Shown here: positions 8,671-17,032 of the stretch, one piece after another
Numbering within the stretch: position 1 is the first letter of the stretch
Layout of the letters: every line of letters starts with the position of its first letter
Assembly (NCBI RefSeq): GCF_048323695.1
Contig: NZ_JBLWFT010000001.1
Coordinates: 1,025,734-1,089,733, forward strand
DNA: 64,000 nt
Reading direction: 5' to 3'
DNA from: Aquisalimonas sp007126095
GTDB lineage: Bacteria; Pseudomonadota; Gammaproteobacteria; Nitrococcales; Aquisalimonadaceae
The notes under the pieces: generated by a model
The model's input: the letters and a program-made list of their open reading frames with translations, nothing else
Databases searched by the model: none
What the model was told of the DNA's origin: nothing
Translations under genes and position numbers: made by a program

Positions 8671-9509
8671 TACGCACCGCCACGACGCTGACGCTCATGC
8701 TTGCCAGCACGCTGGCCATGGCGGCGCTGCCAGATCACCGCCCGGTGCCGGGCGGCGTGGCTGTCGTAGACCTCGGGAAGGCGGACGGAACACGCCCCGA
8801 TGCCACCTTCCGGGATCGTTCCGTGCTCGTCAGACAGCATGACGGGCACTGGAAAGCGGTGGTGGGAATCGGACTGGATGCGAGCCCGGGCGAGGCCGGA
8901 GTCGAGGCCGGTGACGACACCTTTGGTTTTACCATCAGCGATCGCGACTACGCCGAGCAGCGTATCACCCTGGATGACGACGAACAGGTTTCACCCGGCG
9001 AAGACACGCTCCGGCGGATTCGACGGGAACATGAGGAAATCCACGCCGCACGGGACACGTTCAGCGCACGGGAGCCCGAAACCCTGTCCCTCGTGCTGCC
9101 GGTGGAAGGCCGGTTTTCCAGCCCGTTCGGCCTGCGCCGCTACTTCAACGATCAGCCCCGCAACCCCCACAGTGGCCTGGACATCGCCAACGACACCGGC
9201 ACCCCAATTGCCGCCCCGGCCGAGGGCAAAGTAATCGAAACCGGGGACTACTTCTTCAATGGCAAGACCGTATTCCTGGACCATGGCAACGGGTTCGTCA
9301 CCATGTACTGCCACCTGGACGAGATCCACGTGCAGACGGGCGACCGGATCACCAAGGGGGACACGATGGGGACGGTCGGCGCCACCGGGCGCGTCACCGG
9401 CCCTCATCTGCACTGGACCGTCTACCTGAACGGTCAGGCCGTGGATCCGCTGCTGTTCGTCGACGGCGAAGACGAGTCCTACAACGAGGCCGGCGGGCAA
9501 GGCGGCTGA
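8667..9509 (+). CDS. M23 family metallopeptidase (LytM-type, periplasmic)
   Basis: The 280-aa protein has a signal peptide with cleavage near AMA-ALP. A beta-rich N-terminal region of about 120 residues and a short helical hinge precede a C-terminal LytM domain. The zinc site is complete: NPHSGLD (His 168, Asp 172), the tyrosine-containing MYCHL segment with His 216, and HLHW (His 247, His 249). Such enzymes cut peptide cross-links in peptidoglycan. The start codon overlaps the xseA stop by 4 bp, so the two genes are translationally coupled. The active site is intact, so this looks like an enzyme rather than an EnvC-type activator. Confidence 0.9.
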   Translation: MIRTATTLTLMLASTLAMAALPDHRPVPGGVAVVDLGKADGTRPDATFRDRSVLVRQHDGHWKAVVGIGLDASPGEAGVEAGDDTFGFTISDRDYAEQRITLDDDEQVSPGEDTLRRIRREHEEIHAARDTFSAREPETLSLVLPVEGRFSSPFGLRRYFNDQPRNPHSGLDIANDTGTPIAAPAEGKVIETGDYFFNGKTVFLDHGNGFVTMYCHLDEIHVQTGDRITKGDTMGTVGATGRVTGPHLHWTVYLNGQAVDPLLFVDGEDESYNEAGGQGG

Positions 9510-9538
9510 CGCCGCCCGCCCCGCGCGGCGCGTTCCCG

Positions 9539-10504
9539 TCAGCTCAGACGTTCCCGGCCGTGGGGTGCATCCAGATCCACCTCCGGCGCCCGGGCGACAA
9601 TCCCTGTTGGATTGATGAACGCGTGGCTGCGGTAGTAATGCTGCCGTATGTGGTCCATGTCCGTGGTCTCCCGGAAGGCCGGACGCTGGTAGAGATCGCG
9701 CAGGTAATTGAGCAAATTGGAGTAATCCATGATCCGCCGCTGTGAACACTTGAAGTGCACACTGTAGACCGGATCGAACCGCACCAGCGTCGTGTAGAGC
9801 GCGATATCCGCCTCGGTGATACGGTCCCCGCACAGGAACCGCTGACCACCAAGCACCTCATCCCAGTGATCCAGTGCTCCGTAAAGCGCCTCGGCCGCCT
9901 CCTCGTAGGCATCCTGTGACTGGGCGAAACCGCACTTGTAGACACCGTTGTTGACCGGCTCGTAAATGGCATCGATGGTCTCATCCACCGTCGCAATCCG
10001 GTCCGCCGGGGCATAGTCGGTCGTGTCGGCCGCGACCGACTGCCAGCGATGATCGAGCATGCGCAGCAGTTCCCGTGACTCGTTGTTCACGATGGTCTGC
10101 TCCTGCGTATCCCACAGCAGCGGCACGGTCACTCGCCCGGTAAACCGGGCATCCGCGGCCTGATAGACCTCCCGCAGGAAGCGCGCCCCGTGCACGGGGT
10201 CCGATGTGCTCCCGTGGTAATCACGGAACTCCCAGCCGTCGTCGAGCATCAGCGGATGTACCACCGATACGGGAATCGCCTGATCCAGCCCCTTGAGCCG
10301 CCGCATGATGAGGGTCCGGTGCGCCCACGGGCACGCATAGGACACGTACAGATGATACCGGCCCGCCTCGGGCCGGAAACGGGCCCCGGGCTCGTCTGCA
10401 ATCCAGTCGCGGAACGCGGACTCCTGTCGGACGAACCGGCCCTTGTTGTCGGGCTCATAGCCCTGGGTATACCAGACGCCTTCAATCAGTCGACCACCCA
10501 TCAC
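9539..10504 (-). CDS. yqjG: Glutathionyl-hydroquinone reductase (ECM4/YqjG family)
   Basis: This xi-class glutathione transferase reduces glutathionyl-hydroquinones. The 321-aa protein has the characteristic SYACPWAHRT segment with catalytic Cys near residue 58. An N-terminal GRF-x-R-x-E-S-x-F-RDW stretch and a C-terminal all-helical GST domain (ITEADIALYTTLVRFDPVY) follow. These features separate the family from ordinary GSTs. Length matches E. coli YqjG. No export signal is seen, so it is cytoplasmic. It stands alone on the minus strand between an endopeptidase gene and a secreted Gln-rich protein. Confidence 0.92.
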   Translation of the reverse strand: MMGGRLIEGVWYTQGYEPDNKGRFVRQESAFRDWIADEPGARFRPEAGRYHLYVSYACPWAHRTLIMRRLKGLDQAIPVSVVHPLMLDDGWEFRDYHGSTSDPVHGARFLREVYQAADARFTGRVTVPLLWDTQEQTIVNNESRELLRMLDHRWQSVAADTTDYAPADRIATVDETIDAIYEPVNNGVYKCGFAQSQDAYEEAAEALYGALDHWDEVLGGQRFLCGDRITEADIALYTTLVRFDPVYSVHFKCSQRRIMDYSNLLNYLRDLYQRPAFRETTDMDHIRQHYYRSHAFINPTGIVARAPEVDLDAPHGRERLS

Positions 10505-10604
10505 ACTCTCCCGGTGTCCAGCACCATCGTTGCGTTACGCCAATAAAGTCCTTTATAGGATAGTCCTGCTTCGTACTTTTTCAAGAGCCGCGTTCCCCGG
10601 ATAC

Positions 10605-10637
10605 AAAAAAACCCGGGTGGACGCATCCACCCGGGTT
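10605..10637 (-). terminator. Intrinsic terminator of the Gln-rich secreted protein gene
   Basis: A 12-bp perfect GC-rich stem (AACCCGGGTGGA and complement) with a 4-nt loop is followed on the minus strand by a run of T residues. It lies 25 bp beyond the stop codon at 10662. Confidence 0.9.
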
Positions 10638-10661
10638 CGTCAGTGCATAGAGCTGGTGGTG

Positions 10662-11237
10662 TTACTGCGGGGCCATCTGGCCGCCGCCCTCCTGACCACC
10701 CATGCCGCCCTGCATCTCCTGCTGGATCTGCTGGAACTCTTCGATCAGGTCATCCGTTTCAGGGTCCTCAGCACGCATCGCTTCCATCAGGTCATCCTGG
10801 AAGGCCTGCTGTGCTTCGACGACTTCGTCGTCTTGCATGGCAACCTGCTGCGCCTCCTGGAGGTCCTGCTGAGCTTCCTGAGCTTCCTGCAGCATCTGCT
10901 GGCGCTCTTCGTCGGACAGGCTTTCGTCCTGCATACCGGCCTGCACCGATTCAAGCGTCTCCATGCTGGCATCCGGGTCGTAACCCGCTTCTTCCATCTT
11001 GCGGATCACCAGTTCTTCAAGCTCCTCGCGTTGCTGCTCCAGGCCCGGGTTGTTCTCGAGGGCCGCTTCCTGAACCTCGGCAAGACGCTGCTGGATCTGC
11101 TGAAGCTCCATCTGCGGGCCACCTTCCTCGCCCTGAGGCTGCTGCTCCATCTGGGCCACCGCGCTACCAGCGAACAACATCGCTGCTGCCACGACAAGCG
11201 CCCGCAGCGCTCCAGTACCGATCATCTGCATTTGCAT
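10662..11237 (-). CDS. Secreted Gln/Glu/Met-rich helical protein, function unknown
   Basis: The 191-aa product has a clear signal peptide (hydrophobic ALRALVVAAAMLFAG, cleavage after AVAQ region at about residue 28). The mature part is extremely rich in Gln, Glu and Met and should be helical or coiled coil. It ends in a Gly/Gln/Met-rich tail (QGGMGGQEGGG). ATG 11237 has an AGGAGAAGG ribosome site; the frame stays open further upstream without support. It has its own intrinsic terminator, so it is probably monocistronic. I do not recognise the family. A periplasmic chaperone-like or metal-sequestering role is conceivable but unsupported. Confidence 0.7.
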   Translation of the reverse strand: MQMQMIGTGALRALVVAAAMLFAGSAVAQMEQQPQGEEGGPQMELQQIQQRLAEVQEAALENNPGLEQQREELEELVIRKMEEAGYDPDASMETLESVQAGMQDESLSDEERQQMLQEAQEAQQDLQEAQQVAMQDDEVVEAQQAFQDDLMEAMRAEDPETDDLIEEFQQIQQEMQGGMGGQEGGGQMAPQ

Positions 11238-11589
11238 AGTCAGGCCTTCTCCTGTTAGCGGCCTATGTGGCCGTTTTTGCGTCAAGTGTGAAAGCTTAGC
11301 AGCCGATTCACGTGTCGTGTCAAACCAACACCACGCCCCACGTGTCGACTTGCCCGCTCTGACGGCATGGAAACGCACAGGTTCCGTAAGATTTACAGAA
11401 TTTCAGACAAACGGGACGGCAATCCGCCCCCGACTTGCCCGGCTCACCGTCACGCGGGTACTGTACTGCTCTTCCGCAACCCAGCCGTCTGCACCGGCCA
11501 TGGCCTCGCACCAGCCCGACGTCCGTTGCCTGGGCACCCGCTCACGCCGGCGCAGGATCAACGATACGCTCCGGGGACGTTACACACCC
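11238..11589. other. Divergent intergenic region (352 bp)
   Basis: This gap lies between the Gln-rich secreted protein gene and the yadG-like gene and must hold both promoters. A short GGCC-TATGT-GGCC hairpin sits in the leader of the minus-strand gene near 11261-11273. The part around 11385-11415 is AT-richer than its surroundings. Open frames here do not resemble proteins. I see no operator or RNA motif I can name. Confidence 0.5.
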
Positions 11590-12561
11590 ATGAAAGCACT
11601 CTCCCTTCAGGGCCTGAGCAAGACCTATAAAGGCGGAACGACCGCGCTGAGCGACGTCAGCCTCGACGTGGAACAGGGCGCCTTCTTTGGCCTGCTCGGC
11701 CCCAATGGCGCCGGCAAGTCGACCATGATCGGCATTATCAGCTCCCTGGTCACCATGTCTTCGGGCAGTGTCGAGATCTTCGGCTTCGACCTGAACCGGC
11801 AGCCATGGGAAGCGAAAACGCGGCTCGGACTGGTTCCGCAGGAGTTCAACTTCAACGGCTTCGAGACGGTCGAGCAGATCGTGCTCAATCAGGCAGGTTA
11901 CTACGGGATCCGGCGATCCGAGGCGCGCACACGCGCGGAAAAATATCTGCGGCAACTGGGCCTGTGGGACAAACGCGGCGATGCGTCGCGCACACTGTCC
12001 GGCGGCATGAAGCGCCGCCTCATGATCGCCCGGGCACTGGTTCATGAGCCGCCGCTGCTGATCCTCGACGAACCAACGGCCGGGGTGGACATCGAACTGC
12101 GGCGGTCCATGTGGGAGTTCCTGCGCGAGATCAATGAACGCGGGACCACCATTATCCTCACCACCCACTACCTCGAAGAGGCGGAGACCCTCTGCCGCAG
12201 GATTGCCATTATCGACGAAGGGCGCATCATCGAGCACACCAGCACCCAGGCCCTGCTGAACCGGCTCAAGACGCACGCCTTCATCCTGGACGTGAAAGGG
12301 CCACTGCAGGAGGCGACCCGGATACCGGGATACGCCGTACAGCAACTGGACGAGGCGCGACTGGAGGTGGAAGTCCATGAGGATCAGTCGCTCACGGACC
12401 TGTTCGCCGCACTGGGCAGCCGCGGCGTTTCCGTCATGAGCATGCGCAACAAGTCCAACCGCCTGGAAGAGCTCTTCCTGCGCCTTCTTCAAGACAACGG
12501 CAGCACCAGTGACGCGGACGAGCGTGGCCAGCCCGAAGCCTCCGCCGCCGAGAACGCCTGA
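11590..12561 (+). CDS. yadG: ABC-2 type transporter, ATP-binding subunit (YadG-like)
   Basis: The 323-aa protein is an ABC ATPase with Walker A GPNGAGKST (about 37-45), the Q-loop GLVPQEFNF, signature LSGGMKRR, Walker B LLILDEPTAGVD and the H-switch TTHY. A C-terminal extension of about 100 residues is typical of exporters of the YadG/CcmA group. It starts at ATG 11590; the frame upstream is open but lacks family similarity. The gene lies 22 bp before its membrane partner, with which it forms an exporter. The YadGH substrate is not established in model organisms, so none is assigned. Confidence 0.88.
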   Translation: MKALSLQGLSKTYKGGTTALSDVSLDVEQGAFFGLLGPNGAGKSTMIGIISSLVTMSSGSVEIFGFDLNRQPWEAKTRLGLVPQEFNFNGFETVEQIVLNQAGYYGIRRSEARTRAEKYLRQLGLWDKRGDASRTLSGGMKRRLMIARALVHEPPLLILDEPTAGVDIELRRSMWEFLREINERGTTIILTTHYLEEAETLCRRIAIIDEGRIIEHTSTQALLNRLKTHAFILDVKGPLQEATRIPGYAVQQLDEARLEVEVHEDQSLTDLFAALGSRGVSVMSMRNKSNRLEELFLRLLQDNGSTSDADERGQPEASAAENA

Positions 12562-12583
12562 TTGCCGCGTAACGGAGAACCGT

Positions 12584-13357
12584 ATGTACTGGAAGCAGTC
12601 CCTGATCGCCCTGCAGACCATTGCCCACAAGGAGGCCAACCGGTATCTGCGCATCTGGATGCAGACGCTGCTGCCACCGGCGATCACCATGACGCTCTAC
12701 TTCGTGATCTTCGGCAATCTGATCGGCCCGCGAATCGGGCCGATGGATGGCTACACGTACATGGATTTCATCGTGCCCGGGATCATCATGATTGCGGTGA
12801 TCACGAACTCCTACTCGAATGTGGTGTCCTCGTTTTTCGGCGCCAAGTTCCAGAAGCACATCGAGGAACTGATGGTGTCACCGACGCCGAACATCATAAT
12901 ACTCGCCGGCTATATCTCCGGCGGCGTGGGACGCGGGCTGCTCACGGGCCTGATCGTCACCATCGTCGCCAGCTTCTTCACCACCTTGCAGATTCACAAT
13001 ATTGCCGTACTCATCTCGGTGGTGTTTCTCACGTCGGTGCTGTTCTCCCTCGGCGGCTTCGTCAACGCCATATTCGCCAAGAAATTCGACGACATCTCCA
13101 TCGTCCCCACATTCATACTCACCCCCCTGACCTATCTCGGTGGCGTGTTCTACTCCATCTCGCTCCTGCCCGATGTCTGGCAGGGCGTATCGCTCCTGAA
13201 CCCGGTTCTCTACATGGTCAATGCGTTTCGCTACGGTTTTCTCGGCGCATCGGACATTGACATCCGTGTGGCCTACGGGATCATCGGCCTATTCATTGTG
13301 GTGCTGGGAACGCTCAGCCTGATGCTGCTGAAACGGGGAGTCGGGTTGCGGGGGTAA
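12584..13357 (+). CDS. yadH: ABC-2 type transporter, permease subunit (YadH-like)
   Basis: The 257-aa protein has six predicted membrane helices and the ABC-2 signature region near the C-terminus (LTPLTYLGGVFYSISLLP, LNPVLYMVNAFRYGF). These match E. coli YadH closely in pattern and length. The protein should dimerise in the inner membrane and pair with the upstream ATPase. ATG 12584 follows a GGAGAA ribosome site; an earlier in-frame start would overlap yadG and is rejected. The pair is closed off by a hairpin shared with the convergent H-NS family gene. Confidence 0.88.
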   Translation: MYWKQSLIALQTIAHKEANRYLRIWMQTLLPPAITMTLYFVIFGNLIGPRIGPMDGYTYMDFIVPGIIMIAVITNSYSNVVSSFFGAKFQKHIEELMVSPTPNIIILAGYISGGVGRGLLTGLIVTIVASFFTTLQIHNIAVLISVVFLTSVLFSLGGFVNAIFAKKFDDISIVPTFILTPLTYLGGVFYSISLLPDVWQGVSLLNPVLYMVNAFRYGFLGASDIDIRVAYGIIGLFIVVLGTLSLMLLKRGVGLRG

Positions 13358-13372
13358 TACTGTCGCGCGCAC

Positions 13373-13399
13373 AAAAAACCCGGGCGGTGCGCCCGGGTT
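13373..13399 (-). terminator. Intrinsic terminator of the H-NS family gene
   Basis: A 10-bp GC stem (AACCCGGGCG and complement) with a 3-nt loop is followed on the minus strand by six T residues. It sits 28 bp beyond the stop at 13427. The plus-strand yadGH transcript could use the same hairpin, but it has only a weak T-run there. Confidence 0.88.
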
Positions 13400-13426
13400 C
13401 CGGTTACTGCCCGTGGGCCGCGCGTC

Positions 13427-13744
13427 TCAGTCGTCGACGCGCAGATCATCCAGGGATTTCCCCCGGGCTTCCCAGTCCTTGATCCAGGCTGGCTTACGGC
13501 CGCGACCGGACCATCCCTTGGAGGGATCCTCCGGGTGACGGAAACGTACCGACGCGTTCGTCTTGCCGGCTTTTGGGCCGCCACCGGGGACCAGATCGGT
13601 CACGGCCAGGCCATACTTTTCAGCGACCTGTTTGAGTTCTTTCTGGGCTTCTCTGACATCCTGCTTACGGCGCTTTCTAAGCTCCCTGTCGATGTCTTTC
13701 TTTAACTGGTTGAGTTCCTGCGACGTATACTTGGCAAGATCCAT
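13427..13744 (-). CDS. H-NS family nucleoid-associated protein
   Basis: The 105-aa protein has an N-terminal charged coiled-coil oligomerisation segment (ELNQLKKDIDRELRKRRKQ) and a C-terminal DNA-binding domain. That domain contains GWSGRGRKPAWI, the H-NS type AT-hook-like loop. H-NS relatives bind AT-rich DNA and silence transferred genes. An AGGAG site five bases from ATG 13744 decides the start over an in-frame GTG at 13750. The gene is preceded by about 260 bp of unusually AT-rich DNA, which suggests autoregulation, as known for hns. It has its own terminator and is likely monocistronic. Confidence 0.9.
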   Translation of the reverse strand: MDLAKYTSQELNQLKKDIDRELRKRRKQDVREAQKELKQVAEKYGLAVTDLVPGGGPKAGKTNASVRFRHPEDPSKGWSGRGRKPAWIKDWEARGKSLDDLRVDD

Positions 13745-14008
13745 CCTCACTCCTTTCCGGGCTCGACCCCACTGCGATTGACGATAGAAAGATAGTTGAA
13801 ATGAAAACGCAGTGCAATACCGCTCCTGTTCAAAACGGGCTAATTAAAGGGCATGAGGAAATACGGAAAACCAACCTTTCGTTAAGGAAAAACTGAACAA
13901 CTCCTCAAGGATTGTTCATTCGTTGCCAAATCCCGACAGCCATCGGGACGGAAAGCATCTGTTCAGGTATAGTAACGCCCCTTTTCAATTGATCGCTGGA
14001 GGCTCCCC

Positions 14009-15244
14009 ATGCAGAACCAGGTCGCTTCCGTGCCCGCCGTGCTGACGGTCGAGCTTGATCTGGATGTTGTCGCTCAGGGCCAGCAGCCGCCCGAACCCCT
14101 GTCATCCAGTGCTGCCGATGCGCTCTGCTGGGCAATTGCCGACGATCTCCAGCGTATCCTCGGCCCCCTGAACGAATATGGTTTCGTCGTCCTTGGCGGC
14201 CTGTATGATCTCACCGAGATTCTGCGTCCCGGACTGCCCATGGTGGAGATCCTCTCGGAGTTGTATCGACGCAGCCTTCCCGACACGCGCTTTCAACCGC
14301 AGGTCATGGCGATCGGCGCCGAAGGTGACGCGTTCCCCATTGCTGAAATCGCTCCACGCCGTCGCCCGGGCTCCGGGCCTCTACTGGCGATTCCGTTTCT
14401 TTTTCTCGGGGAACCGGAAAACATGGACACCCTGGGCACGAAACTCGAGAAGCAACTCCTCGAGAAGGGCCGGGCCTCATTGAAAACAGGCCAGCTCATT
14501 CAGGACAGTTTCGGCATCAAGGCCCTCAACCTTTCTTTCGCAACATTCAATGATCTTTGCGCCCTGATGAAGATCCAGCTCGAGCACGCGGAATTCGGTC
14601 CACTGTGGACCTTGCTTGAAGCCGCTCTGTTCACCAACCAGCCGCCTGCAAGGGTGGCGCTGCCGGAGGGCAACCTCCTGCTGGTCGATGGCGCCCAGGG
14701 GTTCGCACGATTCCTGACATTCAGTCAGTGGGCCGCCGAACATCCCGATGCCGCCGATCCGGCTACGGAGTACGGTCGCTTTCAGCAGATTCAACGGCAG
14801 TACACGGCAGGGCTTGCCGCTCATGGTCTCAGTGTCCAGGTCGTGGAAGACACGGCTGACCTGCGGGATGAGAGCATGGACAAGGCATTGTCGGCGGCAC
14901 GCATGGGCGCCATGCCCGCCGAGACACTGGAGGTGAACGAAGTGGTCACCGACCGTGGCGAATGGAACGACGTCGCCGGCATCAGCCTCACGGAACACAG
15001 CCGCCCGGGCCTGGGCCCGGTGGCCTACACGGTGCTGGTTCGATCAGGAGACGACCGGGTCATCCATTACGCCAACCACTACCCGCTCGCCCCCGAAGGC
15101 ATTCACCACATCCGCTCCCAGTGGCAGACCACGGCCGAGCGGTACGGACTTGAGCTCGAATTCCTGCAGCCGGGAGACATTCTTCACAACGCCAGCGGCG
15201 ATCAATTGCTTCCCTGGCCGGAAGCCATGGGCACCAAACACTGA
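14009..15244 (+). CDS. Conserved-looking protein of unknown function, 411 aa
   Basis: The protein starts at ATG 14009 behind an ideal GGAGG site. It has no signal peptide or membrane segment and should be cytoplasmic. Two approximate regions are visible. Residues 1-160 are hydrophobic alpha/beta with GPLLAIPFLFLGEPENM. Residues 180-411 contain VALPEGNLLLVDGAQGFARFLTFSQWAAEHP and a late RVIHYANHYPLAPEGIHHI stretch. I recognise no catalytic motif and cannot assign a family. It ends 26 bp before the MFS transporter on the same strand and may share its transcript. Codon use and GC are like its neighbours, so recent transfer is not indicated. Confidence 0.75.
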   Translation: MQNQVASVPAVLTVELDLDVVAQGQQPPEPLSSSAADALCWAIADDLQRILGPLNEYGFVVLGGLYDLTEILRPGLPMVEILSELYRRSLPDTRFQPQVMAIGAEGDAFPIAEIAPRRRPGSGPLLAIPFLFLGEPENMDTLGTKLEKQLLEKGRASLKTGQLIQDSFGIKALNLSFATFNDLCALMKIQLEHAEFGPLWTLLEAALFTNQPPARVALPEGNLLLVDGAQGFARFLTFSQWAAEHPDAADPATEYGRFQQIQRQYTAGLAAHGLSVQVVEDTADLRDESMDKALSAARMGAMPAETLEVNEVVTDRGEWNDVAGISLTEHSRPGLGPVAYTVLVRSGDDRVIHYANHYPLAPEGIHHIRSQWQTTAERYGLELEFLQPGDILHNASGDQLLPWPEAMGTKH

Positions 15245-15270
15245 CCCAAAGGGGAGCGAGAGAGTCCGGT

Positions 15271-16452
15271 ATGGCTGAACGCGTCCGTCGGGCACTTCTT
15301 GCCGTCATCGTGGCGGGCGTCTGCCTGGATACGCTGGTGTACGGGCTAGTGATTCCCATGCTCCCGCAGCTCGGAGGCGAGCTGGGTTTCGGCCAGATTG
15401 GCGCTGGCGTGCTCCTGGGCAGCTACGCCTTCGGCCTCTGCGTCGCGACACCACTAATCGGCCTGGGCATCCGCCGCTGGGGCTATCGTATACCCCTGAT
15501 CGGCGGCATCGCCGGCCTCGCCGCCGTAACCCTGCTGTTCGTAATCGCCGACAGTTTCACAGCGATGATCGTGGCCCGCACGCTCCAGGGGGCCACATCC
15601 GGCGCCACATGGACTGCGGGCCTTGCGGTCATTGCCAACCACTGGCCGGCGCACGAGCGGGGTCGCACCATGGGAATGGTCATGACCGGTTTTGCGGTTG
15701 GCCTGATGGCGGGCCCCCCTCTGGGCGGGTTTGTCAGCGACTTGCTCGGCATCACCGCGGCGTTTCTGGCACCGGCCGCGGTGGCACTGATTCTTACGGG
15801 TGTCGCCGGGTTCGTTCTGCTGCGTCTGCCGGAGGGAGAACACAGCCAGCCTGCCGGACCGCTGGGACGCATCCTGACCGACCCGGGGATTCTGGGCCTG
15901 GCCGTTGTTGTCGCCGCAGTGGCCGCCATCATGGGGCTGCTGGAGCCCACCCTGCCGCTGTTCCTGGAAAGCCGGTTCAACAGCAGCGCCGGCGCCATCG
16001 GCGTGCTGTTCGGGCTGATCGCCGTCGCGTTCGGGTTGGGGTCACCATTGGCAGGGTACAGCGGCGACCGCTGGGGTCCGGTTGCAACCATCCGTCGCGG
16101 CGCAGCCCCGCTCGTTCTGCTGCTACCGCTGTTTGCCCTGGCACCAGGCGCATGGTGGACAGCGCCTCTATTCGCCGCCACGGGGCTGTGCTGCGCCCTC
16201 GCACTCGGACCCGCGCTGCCGGGGCTGGCCGCAAGAATCGACCAGCACGATGGGCAGTCCTACGGGATCGTCTACGCGCTGTTCAATCTGGCGTTTGCCG
16301 TTGGCCTGCTGCTCGGCCCGGTGGTTGGTGCATTACTTGCGGAGGCTGTCGGGCTGTTGCCGACCCTGCTCCTCACGGCCATCGCCATTGGAGCCTGCCT
16401 GCCCACCCTCCGGCGCCTGACCTGGATAGACGGAGCACAGGTCAGGGATTGA
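15271..16452 (+). CDS. Major facilitator superfamily transporter
   Basis: The 393-aa protein has about twelve hydrophobic helices in two halves. The first loop carries a motif-A-like GLGIRRWGYRIPLIGG. A helix-5 motif-C-like GPPLGGF follows, typical of drug/proton antiporters. The second half repeats the pattern with GYSGDRWGP. The N-terminus VCLDTLVYGLVIPMLP also resembles the multidrug efflux (DHA1) branch. Substrate is not determinable. The last 11 bases overlap the convergent pdxH gene in the form TCA-N5-TGA. The start at 15271 has a GGGGAG site upstream. Confidence 0.85.
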   Translation: MAERVRRALLAVIVAGVCLDTLVYGLVIPMLPQLGGELGFGQIGAGVLLGSYAFGLCVATPLIGLGIRRWGYRIPLIGGIAGLAAVTLLFVIADSFTAMIVARTLQGATSGATWTAGLAVIANHWPAHERGRTMGMVMTGFAVGLMAGPPLGGFVSDLLGITAAFLAPAAVALILTGVAGFVLLRLPEGEHSQPAGPLGRILTDPGILGLAVVVAAVAAIMGLLEPTLPLFLESRFNSSAGAIGVLFGLIAVAFGLGSPLAGYSGDRWGPVATIRRGAAPLVLLLPLFALAPGAWWTAPLFAATGLCCALALGPALPGLAARIDQHDGQSYGIVYALFNLAFAVGLLLGPVVGALLAEAVGLLPTLLLTAIAIGACLPTLRRLTWIDGAQVRD

Positions 16453-17032
16453 CGAAGCAGTGCGACCAGGTGCCATCGTCGCCGCGCTCGTAACGCTCGC
16501 GGCGATGAAGGCGGCCATCCGCGGCCGCCCAGAACTCCATGAATGCCGGGTCGATCCGGTAACCGGTCCAGTGTGGTGGCCGCGGCACCGTCCGGTCGGC
16601 ATAGTCCTGCTCCAATGTGCTGACTCGTTCAGCCAGCGTCTCCAAGCTGTCCAGGGGCTGCGACTGCTCGGACGCCCAGGCACCGATCTGGCTGAGCCGC
16701 GGCCGGGAGGCAAAATACGCGTCGGCCTCCTCATCACTGACCTGGCCAACCTCCCCCTCCACCAGAACCTGAAGGTTCAAGGGCGCCCAGTAAAAGCACA
16801 CGGCCGCCCGAGGCTGTACGGCCAGATGCCGCCCCTTACGACTGCGGGTGTTGGTATAGAAGACGAACCCTCGGTGATCCACCCCTTTCAGCAGCACCGT
16901 CCGCGCCCCGGGCTGCCCGCCTTCACTGACGGTGGCCAGCGTCATGGCGGTGGCATCGGCGATTGCGGCACACTCCTGCGCCTGACTGAACCACTCCTGA
17001 AACCGGTCAATCGCCTGTTCGCGCAACGTCAT
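16442..17032 (-). CDS. pdxH: Pyridoxine/pyridoxamine 5-phosphate oxidase
   Basis: PdxH is an FMN enzyme that oxidises PNP or PMP to pyridoxal 5-phosphate. The 196-aa product has MTLATV and GGQPGARTVLLKGVD (FMN-binding strand), FYTNTRSRKG, the FYW and R-L-Q-V-like NLQVLVEGEV region, and SQIGAWASEQS. The C-terminal signature is RLHRRERYER. It is about 20 residues shorter at the N-terminus than E. coli PdxH, a disordered part in the structure. The start codon overlaps the nfeD stop by 4 bp, so it is probably translated with nfeD. Confidence 0.9.
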   Translation of the reverse strand: MTLREQAIDRFQEWFSQAQECAAIADATAMTLATVSEGGQPGARTVLLKGVDHRGFVFYTNTRSRKGRHLAVQPRAAVCFYWAPLNLQVLVEGEVGQVSDEEADAYFASRPRLSQIGAWASEQSQPLDSLETLAERVSTLEQDYADRTVPRPPHWTGYRIDPAFMEFWAAADGRLHRRERYERGDDGTWSHCFVNP

